A program made the translations under genes and the position numbers. 35,410 bases of DNA from CAZXEU01 sp964639665 (lineage in GTDB: Bacteria; Bacteroidota; Rhodothermia; Rhodothermales; Bin80). The stretch is from NCBI GenBank assembly GCA_964639665.1, contig CAZXEU010000122.1, positions 1 through 35,410 on the forward strand, given 5' to 3'. Numbering within the stretch: position 1 is the first letter of the stretch; the number at the start of each line of letters is the position of its first letter. Shown one piece after another: positions 7,640-15,252 of the stretch. The notes below the pieces were generated by a model that was given only the letters and a program-made list of their open reading frames with translations, searched no databases and was not told the DNA's origin.

Positions 7640-8944
7640 TCAGGCCTCGGAATGTGCAAGGGCAAGCTCCGTGCTTCCCAGTTGCACGTTTTCGATGGTG
7701 CCGGCGCGAGTCGCGTCAAACGTGCGCCGGATGCGGATGTAGTTGTCGGTGAGCCCGTTCATGTGGTCACGCCCGCGCGAGCGCTCCCACAGCACAGGCC
7801 GAATCGTGTCGACGAAGCGATTGCGGAAGGCCGCGCTCTTCCGGGCAGAGAGCTCGCGCAGCCGGGCATTGCGTGCCTTGCGAACGGCGTGCGGTACCGG
7901 CTCTAGGTCGAGTTTGTCTACTGCGGTTGTGTTGGGCCGCTCCGAGTAGCTGAATACGTGGAGGTAGGCAAGAGGGAGACGGTCCAGGAACCGGTAGGTG
8001 TTTTCAAAGCGGATGTCGGTCTCGGCGGGGAATCCGACAATGACGTCGGCCCCGATGGCAGCCTCCGGCATCTTCTCCAGGATGCGCGCGACGCGGTCGG
8101 CAAAGCGGGAGCGTCTATAGCGTCGGCGCATGGCCCCGAGAACGTCATCGTCACCACTCTGCAGAGGAACATGGAAGTGGGGCACAAAGACCGTTGATGC
8201 CGCGACGAAGTCTATGATGGCATCGGTGAGAAGGTTGGGCTCTATGGAAGAAATGCGGTAGCGCGCAATACCCTTTACCTGTTCAAGGGCCTTAAGGAGC
8301 TGCAGCAGGCCCGCCGATCGATCCTCGTCGTACCGACCCTGGCCAAAGAGCCCAACATTTACTCCCGTCAGTACGATTTCCCGGATTCCGTGGCTGGCAA
8401 TGTCCTGGGCCTGGCGGAGCACCTGATCCACCGATGCAGACCGGCTGCCACCACGAGCCCGTGGGATAGTGCAAAACGAACAGGAATAGTCGCATCCGTC
8501 CTGCACCTTGAGAAAGGCGCGCGTCCTGTCATCCGAAAGCAGCGCGGGATCAAATGTGTGGACTTCGCCAATGCAGGAGACGGCAACCTGCGTTTGCTCC
8601 TTTCGCTCGAATTCCTTGACGATTTCAAAAAGCCGGGCTTTCTCCCTGGTCCCCAGGACGACATCCACTCCTTCAAGACTTGCCACCGTCTCCGGCTGGA
8701 GTTGCGCGTAGCACCCGGTTACGATGACACAGGCATCAGGGTTGGCGCGCCGGGCGCGACGGATAGCCTGTCGGCACTTCCGGTCGGCTTCGGCCGTGAC
8801 AGAACACGTGTTGACGACGGCAACATCGGCGTATGCCCCGAAAGGGACCACGGCATAGTCTCGTTCCTCGAAGGCGCGTCTCATGCCGCTGGTTTCGGCC
8901 ATGTTAAGCTTGCATCCCAGGGTATGAAACGTAGCGATGGGCAT
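7640..8944 (-). CDS. mtaB: tRNA t6A37 methylthiotransferase MtaB
   Basis: A radical-SAM methylthiotransferase that converts t6A37 to ms2t6A in tRNA. The N-terminal UPF0004 domain has three cluster cysteines, C11 (TLGCKLN), C47 (VNTCSV) and C78 (TGCYAQ). The radical-SAM motif CDYSCSFC gives C151, C155 and C158. A C-terminal TRAM-like segment follows. TLGCKLN and the overall style fit MtaB rather than MiaB or RimO. The frame is open to 8992, but ATG 8944 gives MPIATFHTLGCKLN, the usual N-terminus, and leaves 56 bp to the divergent psd gene, so it is preferred; the longer form would add 16 residues. It converges on pepP with one base between stop codons. Confidence 0.92.
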   Translation of the reverse strand: MPIATFHTLGCKLNMAETSGMRRAFEERDYAVVPFGAYADVAVVNTCSVTAEADRKCRQAIRRARRANPDACVIVTGCYAQLQPETVASLEGVDVVLGTREKARLFEIVKEFERKEQTQVAVSCIGEVHTFDPALLSDDRTRAFLKVQDGCDYSCSFCTIPRARGGSRSASVDQVLRQAQDIASHGIREIVLTGVNVGLFGQGRYDEDRSAGLLQLLKALEQVKGIARYRISSIEPNLLTDAIIDFVAASTVFVPHFHVPLQSGDDDVLGAMRRRYRRSRFADRVARILEKMPEAAIGADVIVGFPAETDIRFENTYRFLDRLPLAYLHVFSYSERPNTTAVDKLDLEPVPHAVRKARNARLRELSARKSAAFRNRFVDTIRPVLWERSRGRDHMNGLTDNYIRIRRTFDATRAGTIENVQLGSTELALAHSEA

Positions 8945-9000
8945 GGGGTAGGTTTGACGGGCAAGGCGGAAGGCTCGATGCAGCAAATGCACCAGTCCGA

Positions 9001-9666
9001 ATGATCGCGAGGGAAGGCTACAGGCTCATCCTGTACTCCGCTGTCCTGGCCATTGTTACCAGCGCGATCGCTGTCTGGCTTCTTGACGGCGCGCCGATGT
9101 ACGGCGTCGTGGCATTCGCAGGGCTGCTAGTGGGGTCGGCCTTGGGCTTCTTCCGGGACCCGGAGCGCACACCTCCAAAGGATGCCGGCATGCTATTGCT
9201 TGCGCCGGCCGACGGTCGGATCATTGCCATCCGGGAGGAAGAGGAGCCGCTGTATCTCCAGGGCCCAGCGCGCCGCATTACCATCTTTCTGTCCGTGTTC
9301 AACGTGCACGTAAACCGGATTCCCGCTTCGGGGGTTCTTGAATTCGACGAATACGTGCCCGGTGATTACAAGTTGGCGTGGCATCCGAAAGCCTCCGACC
9401 TGAATGAAAGGTCACAATTGGGTCTGCGTCACAACAGCGGCGCCAAGGTGCTCTTCAAGCAAATTGCGGGCTTGTTTGCCCGAAGAATCGTGTACCATGT
9501 CTCGGAGGGAGACGCCGTGCACGCAGGCCAGCGCATGGGAATCATCAAGCTGGGCTCGCGCATGGACGTATTGACGCCTCCGGAGGTTGCCCTTGCGGTC
9601 CGTGTGGGAGACATCGTGCGTGCGGGAGAAACCATATTGGGCCGATTCGGCAAAGAGACTCGGTAG
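9001..9666 (+). CDS. psd: Phosphatidylserine decarboxylase proenzyme (short, archaeal-type)
   Basis: The 221-residue product is the short form of phosphatidylserine decarboxylase, which makes phosphatidylethanolamine. Two N-terminal hydrophobic segments (about 8-50) anchor it to the membrane. The family motifs APADGRIIAI, FLSVFNVHVNRIP and the self-cleavage site LGSRMDVL are present; cleavage between G185 and S186 would create the pyruvoyl cofactor from S186. It is followed seven bases later by pssA, the preceding pathway step, so the two form one operon. Its start lies 56 bp from the divergent mtaB start, implying a compact divergent promoter region. Confidence 0.94.
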   Translation: MIAREGYRLILYSAVLAIVTSAIAVWLLDGAPMYGVVAFAGLLVGSALGFFRDPERTPPKDAGMLLLAPADGRIIAIREEEEPLYLQGPARRITIFLSVFNVHVNRIPASGVLEFDEYVPGDYKLAWHPKASDLNERSQLGLRHNSGAKVLFKQIAGLFARRIVYHVSEGDAVHAGQRMGIIKLGSRMDVLTPPEVALAVRVGDIVRAGETILGRFGKETR

Positions 9667-9673
9667 CACACGT

Positions 9674-10504
9674 ATGCACGACGGATCCAACATACCACGG
9701 GGACGCAAGCACCGCCAACTGAGGCAAAGACTTAGAGGCCATAGGATCGAGGACCCACCTCGCCGCATCCCCCGCGTTGCCGTGCCCTCGTTCTTTACGC
9801 TGCTCAACCTGTTTTCGGGCTTTCTTGCCATCGTGCAGATTCATGAAGCGCAATACCAGTATGCGTGTTATTTCATTGTGCTCGCGGGATTCTTCGATTT
9901 GCTGGACGGGATGCTGGCCCGTCTGGCCAATGCCCAGTCGCTGTTTGGCACGGAGCTTGACTCGTTGAGTGACGTGGTTTCCTTTGGCGTGGCACCGGCC
10001 TACCTGGTTTACGCCTATTCGCTGTCGGATTTTGGGGTTTTCGGGCTGCTTACCTCGGCGCTACCGGCATTGTGTGCGGCAGTGCGGCTTGCCCGCTTCA
10101 ACGTGCTCTTTGACGGGACCAGGAGAGAGTATTTTCAGGGGCTTCCCGCTCCGGCTCAGGCCCTTGCCATCGTGTCCCTCGTGCTGAACGGGGAAGTCGT
10201 AGGCAGACTGTATCCGCTGGCGGGTCAGGACCAGTCGCTGCTCATGCCCATCATTTTCCTCCTGTCACTCCTGATGCTGACATCCATCCGGTTCGAAGCC
10301 GTTCCGCGGCCCAGCACACAGTTTATTCAGCGACATCCGTTCGTGGCCGCGGGTTATCTCGTGGCAGCACTGCTGCTGCTAATTCTCCAGCAAGCCGGGT
10401 TTCTGATTGTGATTACCGCGTATATTCTCTTCGGCCTGGTTCGGGCCGGAGTGAAGGCCGCCAGAGCCGTTTTCGACAAACAAGGCCTGGAGCAACACGA
10501 CTGA
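9674..10504 (+). CDS. pssA: CDP-diacylglycerol--serine O-phosphatidyltransferase
   Basis: An integral membrane CDP-alcohol phosphatidyltransferase that joins serine to CDP-diacylglycerol to make phosphatidylserine, the substrate of the upstream Psd. The signature D78-G79-x2-A82-R83-x8-G92-x3-D96-x3-D100 is complete (DGMLARLANAQSLFGTELDS). About six to eight membrane segments follow a basic N-terminal tail of about 35 residues. The frame is open upstream to 9587 inside psd, but ATG 9674, seven bases after the psd stop, gives a 276-residue protein of normal size and is preferred. It is three bases ahead of purS. Confidence 0.93.
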   Translation: MHDGSNIPRGRKHRQLRQRLRGHRIEDPPRRIPRVAVPSFFTLLNLFSGFLAIVQIHEAQYQYACYFIVLAGFFDLLDGMLARLANAQSLFGTELDSLSDVVSFGVAPAYLVYAYSLSDFGVFGLLTSALPALCAAVRLARFNVLFDGTRREYFQGLPAPAQALAIVSLVLNGEVVGRLYPLAGQDQSLLMPIIFLLSLLMLTSIRFEAVPRPSTQFIQRHPFVAAGYLVAALLLLILQQAGFLIVITAYILFGLVRAGVKAARAVFDKQGLEQHD

Positions 10505-10507
10505 TAC

Positions 10508-10762
10508 ATGTATAAAGCACAAATCAACGTATCCTTGCGTCCCTCCATTTTGGACCCCCAGGGCAAGGCCGTCCATCATGCGCTGGAGCAATTGGGCATG
10601 GCTCAGGTAAGCAGTGTTCGCATTGGGAAGTTCGTGGAGATGTGGATAGAAGAAGACTCGGAAGAAGCGGCTCTCAGAAGCGCGGAGGAAGCCTGCGGCA
10701 AGCTGCTGGCCAATCCCGTAATGGAGAATTACTCCATTTCACTGGAGCGATCCGTCAACTAG
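10508..10762 (+). CDS. purS: Phosphoribosylformylglycinamidine synthase subunit PurS
   Basis: The 84-residue product matches PurS in full length: YKAQINVSLRPSILDPQGKA, VSSVRIGKF and the C-terminal NPVMENYSISLE are characteristic. PurS bridges PurQ and small PurL in the FGAM synthase complex of purine synthesis. Neither purQ nor purL is in this window. It begins three bases after pssA, so it is probably co-transcribed with two phospholipid genes, an arrangement with no obvious pathway link. Confidence 0.93.
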   Translation: MYKAQINVSLRPSILDPQGKAVHHALEQLGMAQVSSVRIGKFVEMWIEEDSEEAALRSAEEACGKLLANPVMENYSISLERSVN

Positions 10763-10934
10763 CCGGCGCAGGATGCCTGAGCGGAGCGGGCACGCCCCGA
10801 AGCCTGGATCATGCAATTCGGATTCCGCTTTGCGGCGCGAACCCGACGATGTCGCCTAACCCCTTGGTGCTTCCACACGCGAAGAGCCGGAGCGAACACC
10901 TCTTGATCTCCTCGCGTGGAGCCTGGCCAAACAG
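10763..10934. other. Convergent intergenic spacer with weak hairpin potential
   Basis: The 172 bases between purS and the TonB-dependent receptor hold no gene. TCCACACGCGA (10872-10882) pairs with TCGCGTGGA (10912-10920) with a 2-nt bulge and a 29-nt loop. There is no T-tract, so it is at best a weak terminator candidate. Confidence 0.3.
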
Positions 10935-13787
10935 CTACAAGCCGAAGTTCCTGAACCTGTAGCTCAAGTTCAGCAGAACGTAGCGACCGAGCACCTGTGA
11001 GCTGCTGTCCTCGATATACAATTCCGTGATGCTCCGGCTGATGCCGGTCTCCTGGTTGAAGATGTCCCCTACCACAAGCTTGACCTCTGCAGCGTCCAAT
11101 TGCATGAATTTGTACCCGACGCCCGCATTTACGATAAACGTGGTAGGATAAAGCTCTTCATCGAGGCCGACGTATTCATTGTAGGTCAGATTGCCTTCCA
11201 GGACCAGCCCGCCTACGGGCAGCCAGGCAAACCGCACACCCGTGTCGTGCCGGAAGTAGTCTTCGTCCAGTTCCTGGTAGAAGGAGTTGGACGCGATGGT
11301 GTAGTTGGCGCCGTACGAAACCGTAAAGTCGAGGTTTTCGCTAATGTTGCTCGCGATCGTCAGGCCTGAGTTTAGCCCGTACTGCGAACCCATGTTAACC
11401 CGATTGTTGATGAGGCCGGGGGTGCGGGCGTAGGTAACGCCGCCTCGGAAATTGAAATTGCTTTGCAAGAGTCCCACGGGACGGCCCATGCCAAAGAAGG
11501 ACCGGGCACTGATACTCGGCTCCGTCAGGTTGACCGGATAAGAGAATTGAGCGCCTTGCGGAAGGATTATCCCCTGTTCAAGCTCCATCTCCCGCATGGC
11601 CAGCAGGGACGCCGTGCCGATGCTATTGCGCATGTAGTTGAAGTCGGCGAAGCCGAAGACAATACGACCCTCGCGCCAGTTTCCGCGGCGCGCGCGCAGC
11701 CGGATGTTGTGGGTATAGCTGGGCTCCAGGTCAGGATTACCGGTCGACAGGAACAGGGGATTGGTGTTGTCAATGACATCCTGCAACTGACTCATGGACG
11801 GCGTATTGGTGCGGGTGCGATAATCCAGGTCCAGGTCCAGTGATTCGCCAACCTCGAATTCTATCTCCACTTCAGGCAGGATGCTGAAGAACGAGCGGTC
11901 AAGATCGTAAGGCACCGGGTATGTCTGGTCGCCGAGCAGCCTCTCGCTCTGCGCTTCAACGCCCAGCTGGATCTCAAACCTGTCCTCGATGCGGAGCTGG
12001 TAGCTGGCGCCGCCCCGCTGCTGTATGACATTATTGTCAAACAAGCTCGAAAATGTAGGATCGAGCACCGTATATAGGCCCGTTTTCAGGTCCTGCACGT
12101 AGGCAAATCTGTCGGATACGTTCTTGCTGAGGGAAGGCTCGTAACTGAGCTGAATCCTGCTGCGCTCGCCGAGCTGCTCCGTATAGTCGATTTCGAGGCC
12201 GTAAGACTGCCCGGCCGATTTGTTGTCGATTTGCTGATCGTTGGTCTCATCTAACGCAACTGCGCTCAGTTCGAAGATCTCCGTCACGGAATACTGGTCG
12301 GTATCACCGGAGCGATCATTGACCCCGATCTCCAGGTTGGCCGAAATCGTACGACCCGGTTTGGCAAAGCGATGTCGGTACAGTATGTCGGTCGAAGACG
12401 TGTAACCAACGTTGTTGGACGCGTACCGGTTGAGAACTGAATTGAGCATCGCGCCGGTAAACAGCGCGTTGGACCCGCTTAGGTTGCTGGTTGCGGAATT
12501 GTCCTGTACGCTGAAGTTGGGGCGAATAAGCAACGAGTTGTTCTCGTCGATCGTGTATTCGATCCTCGCATTGAGCCGATGATTGTAGTTGGTGCTGCTG
12601 GATTCGGTATTCTCGTTGTAGAATTGTGATTGCTCCTGTGCCAGGAACAGCTCCCGGTCCAGAAAGGCGGCATTGGAATTGCCCATCCGGTTGAAGAAAT
12701 AGCTTGCGGTCAGCTGCAGACTGGAACCGATTTCATCGCTGTAATTGATTCCTGCCGACGATGTAGTGTTCAGCCCGCCCTGCTGACCAACGAGGAAATT
12801 GCGCGGATTAAACCCGGTTCTACCGCCGCCTCGACCGCCACCACCACCGCCTCGACCGCCACCACCGTCGCGCATCCGTATACCGCCTCCAGGAGGTCCT
12901 CTCCGCTCACGGCCCGAGATGCCCAGCAGGTCCTCAAATGCAAAGTTCTGCTGGTTGATGTTGTTGGAGAGGCCAATGATGGAAATCCGCCTGTCCTCGT
13001 CGAATATGTTCGCATTCCCGCCGGTTATGTACCGCGACTCACCCCCATAGCCTCCGTAAACCTTCCCGAACTGGCCATTGCTCATCCCCGTCCGGGTCAC
13101 GATGTTGATGGTGCGCTGCTGGTTCCCGTCATTGAAGCCGGTAAATTGTGACTGCTCGCTTTCGGTGTCAAACACTTCAATGCTCTGAATAACGTCAGCG
13201 GGCAGGTTCTGCAGTGCCGCTCGTGGGTCGTTTCCAAAGAATTCCCTGCCGTCTACCGTCACACGCTGAACATCTTCACCCTGGGCCTGGACCTGGCCGT
13301 CCTGAACCACGATGCCCGGCATCTTTTCTACCAGATCCTGGGCTGATGCATCCGGGTTTACCTTGAACGCGTCCGCATTGAATATGGTAGTGTCGCCTTC
13401 CACCCGGATTCGCTCAAGTGCTCCCTCGACCAATACTTCGCCCATTTCCAGGACGGCAGAGACCAGAGGGATCGTGCCGAGGTGATGCTGAGCGCTGTCG
13501 ACAGCCACGTCGCGGATATGGGTTTCGAAGCCCACAAAGGAGAGGCGGAGCCGGTACAAGCCGGAACGGAAAACCCGCAGGCCGAAGTGGCCCGTGGCAT
13601 CGGTAACGCCGGCGGCCGTCTCACTCGAGTCGGAGGCCAGCCAGAGCATCGCCGTGACGCCTGGAAGTACTTCGTTCGTGGCGCTGTCGACGGTCCAGCC
13701 ATGCACCGTGAACTGCGAAGCCTGCTGGGCAGTCGCCCCACTGCCGAATCCGGCAAGAGCGAAAAGAATGATGAGAGTGCGTTTCAT
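10935..13787 (-). CDS. TonB-dependent receptor / outer-membrane beta-barrel protein
   Basis: A 950-residue outer-membrane protein. A signal peptide (about 1-20, LIILFALAGFGSGATAQ) precedes a carboxypeptidase-regulatory-like domain (about 27-110) and a plug domain with EKMPGIVVQDGQVQ, VTVDGREFFGNDPRAAL and LPADVIQSIEVFD. The rest is a beta-barrel of the OMP_b-brl/TonB-receptor type with many alternating aromatic strands, ending in LLNLSYRFRNFGL. Residues about 293-326 form a striking Gly/Arg-rich insertion (GGGGRGGGGGGRGGGR), probably a surface loop. Its substrate is unknown; no SusD-like partner is next to it. It is transcribed away from the Tat-signal dioxygenase gene. Confidence 0.88.
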   Translation of the reverse strand: MKRTLIILFALAGFGSGATAQQASQFTVHGWTVDSATNEVLPGVTAMLWLASDSSETAAGVTDATGHFGLRVFRSGLYRLRLSFVGFETHIRDVAVDSAQHHLGTIPLVSAVLEMGEVLVEGALERIRVEGDTTIFNADAFKVNPDASAQDLVEKMPGIVVQDGQVQAQGEDVQRVTVDGREFFGNDPRAALQNLPADVIQSIEVFDTESEQSQFTGFNDGNQQRTINIVTRTGMSNGQFGKVYGGYGGESRYITGGNANIFDEDRRISIIGLSNNINQQNFAFEDLLGISGRERRGPPGGGIRMRDGGGGRGGGGGGRGGGRTGFNPRNFLVGQQGGLNTTSSAGINYSDEIGSSLQLTASYFFNRMGNSNAAFLDRELFLAQEQSQFYNENTESSSTNYNHRLNARIEYTIDENNSLLIRPNFSVQDNSATSNLSGSNALFTGAMLNSVLNRYASNNVGYTSSTDILYRHRFAKPGRTISANLEIGVNDRSGDTDQYSVTEIFELSAVALDETNDQQIDNKSAGQSYGLEIDYTEQLGERSRIQLSYEPSLSKNVSDRFAYVQDLKTGLYTVLDPTFSSLFDNNVIQQRGGASYQLRIEDRFEIQLGVEAQSERLLGDQTYPVPYDLDRSFFSILPEVEIEFEVGESLDLDLDYRTRTNTPSMSQLQDVIDNTNPLFLSTGNPDLEPSYTHNIRLRARRGNWREGRIVFGFADFNYMRNSIGTASLLAMREMELEQGIILPQGAQFSYPVNLTEPSISARSFFGMGRPVGLLQSNFNFRGGVTYARTPGLINNRVNMGSQYGLNSGLTIASNISENLDFTVSYGANYTIASNSFYQELDEDYFRHDTGVRFAWLPVGGLVLEGNLTYNEYVGLDEELYPTTFIVNAGVGYKFMQLDAAEVKLVVGDIFNQETGISRSITELYIEDSSSQVLGRYVLLNLSYRFRNFGL
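12811..12911 (-). repeat. Low-complexity Gly/Arg codon repeat inside the receptor gene
   Basis: On the plus strand the segment is runs of CCACCGCCTCGACCGCC and (CCA)n-like triplets, encoding glycine tracts broken by arginines in the receptor. Such slippage-prone triplet repeats can vary in length between strains. Confidence 0.7.
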
Positions 13788-14211
13788 TGCGGTTTGTGCA
13801 AATGGCGTGAATACGCGAATCGATTCGTAAAGGCTACGCAGCGCGGGACTTCAAGTGCGCCCAAAAGGGGCCCTGGTGCAACAACCGGGGGCCATCGAGT
13901 GACCAAGAGCCCGTTTCCGGATCAGTTTTGCGCGCGAGGGACATCATAGACTCGGTGCCTTACCGGCTGATTGTCGGCTAATTAGACGCAGCAAGGTGGT
14001 CCTGCATTCCTGGCTAGTCCTGCATCTTGGCCGAGCTGCCGGCTTGCCACGGTGTGGCCTGAAGGTGCGAGCTCAGCCAGGGACCGGCAAGAGGAATGGA
14101 ATGGTGTCGGACGTGGAGGCGTCCATTAAAATGTAGCGCAGGACTCGCCTGCTCGTGCAGGTGCCGCCGCATCCAAGGCGAATCCAATCCCCGCAATTAA
14201 ACTACCCGATC
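13788..14211. other. Divergent promoter region between the receptor and dioxygenase genes
   Basis: A 424-base non-coding stretch between two divergent genes. It contains the 12-bp palindrome CGAATCGATTCG at 13816-13827, 29 bp upstream of the receptor start, and a short direct repeat GTCCTGCAT at 13999-14007 and 14017-14025. No clear promoter consensus or small ORF was recognised. Confidence 0.4.
13816..13827. promoter_or_regulatory. 12-bp perfect palindrome upstream of the receptor gene
   Basis: CGAATCGATTCG reads the same on both strands and lies 29 bp before the receptor start codon, where a dimeric repressor or activator would bind. A 12-bp palindrome can occur by chance, and no second copy was found near the dioxygenase start. 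Confidence 0.25.
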
Positions 14212-14949
14212 ATGATAGATGACGACAAGCCGATTGGAAGAGTTCTCAGCCGGCGGGAAGCGCTGGGACTGCTGACTTCTGTGGGAGGCGCCATGTTTGT
14301 ATCTGCCGGCATGGCGACTAAGGCCGCAGGATCAGGCAGGGTGCCGCCGTGTGTTGTGGTCCCCGAGCTGACGGAAGGTCCATTCTTTGCTGACCTGCCG
14401 CTAAACCGGTCCGACATACGAGCCGAGCCTTCGACCGGCATTCAGGTACCGGGTATTCCGCTGGGGCTTCAATTCGCCGTGTCAGTCATCAACGGCCAGG
14501 CGTGCACGCCGCTTGCCGGCGCAATGGTCAACATCTGGCAGTGCGATGCCATAGGTCGTTACTCTGCCTTCCGGGATCGCGGCGCAGGCAATGATATGCA
14601 GTCACAACAATTCCTGCGAGGCTATCAGATCACGGATGAGGCAGGATTGGCAAAGTTTACGACCATTTATCCCGGGTGGTATTCGGGTCGCGCCGTGCAC
14701 ATCCATTTCAAGATCCGCGTAGGGGAATCGGCATCAAGAACATTCGAGTTTACGTCGCAGCTATTCTTTGACGAAGACCTTACAGATCGCGTGCATGGAC
14801 AGGCTCCCTACGCGGCTCGGGGCCAGCGAAACAGGCGCAACAGCGACGACGGCATATTTCGCCGGTCCGGGGACCAACTTACGCTGGCCTTGAGCCCGGA
14901 AGGCGACGGGTATTCCTCAACGTTCGGGATCGGCCTGGACCTTTTATAG
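14212..14949 (+). CDS. Intradiol ring-cleavage dioxygenase with Tat signal
   Basis: The 245-residue product belongs to the protocatechuate/catechol intradiol dioxygenase family, which opens catechol-type rings between the hydroxyls using Fe(III). The four iron ligands are visible: Y117 (IGRYSAF), Y157 (GWYSGRAVHIHF), H163 and H165; R160 fits the conserved active-site arginine. The N-terminus has a twin-arginine motif, LSRREALGLL (R14, R15), and a hydrophobic stretch (LLTSVGGAMFVSAGMA), indicating Tat export as a folded iron protein. ATG 14212 is chosen because it places the Tat motif near the N-terminus; the frame is open to 14155. It stands alone on the plus strand between two outer-membrane protein genes. 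The substrate is unknown. Confidence 0.88.
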   Translation: MIDDDKPIGRVLSRREALGLLTSVGGAMFVSAGMATKAAGSGRVPPCVVVPELTEGPFFADLPLNRSDIRAEPSTGIQVPGIPLGLQFAVSVINGQACTPLAGAMVNIWQCDAIGRYSAFRDRGAGNDMQSQQFLRGYQITDEAGLAKFTTIYPGWYSGRAVHIHFKIRVGESASRTFEFTSQLFFDEDLTDRVHGQAPYAARGQRNRRNSDDGIFRRSGDQLTLALSPEGDGYSSTFGIGLDLL

Positions 14950-15252
14950 TGACCGCGCGGGGCGGCCTGATGGCACACAAGGAGCTCCCGTAGAGGGAAG
15001 TAGGGTCATTCGTCGGGCGCCCGCGCTGCAGTAGCCGCAGGCGCGTGATCGGGCCAGGTACAAGGAAGTATTCTAGAGTCAGCGCGCCGTTTGGCTGGCA
15101 CGCTGCAGCACGCAGGCCGGCGCGAGTCTGCCCGTCCGTGGCGTGACCAGCGAATGCCAAAGTTTGGACGTCGGCATTTTGCAGCCGGCTGCGGTGGCCC
15201 GCCGGTGCGGGAGACTAATGGGAGATCTGGTCTTTTTCCCTGACAGACCTGG
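14950..15252. other. Convergent intergenic region with two small hairpins
   Basis: A 303-base spacer where the dioxygenase (+) and the DUF5916 gene (-) end. GCAGCCGGCTGC (15181-15192) is a perfect palindrome, and CCCGC-CGGT-GCGGG (15198-15211) is a perfect five-pair stem with a four-base loop. A T5 run follows at about 15233. They may help end transcription from one or both sides. No gene was recognised. Confidence 0.35.
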
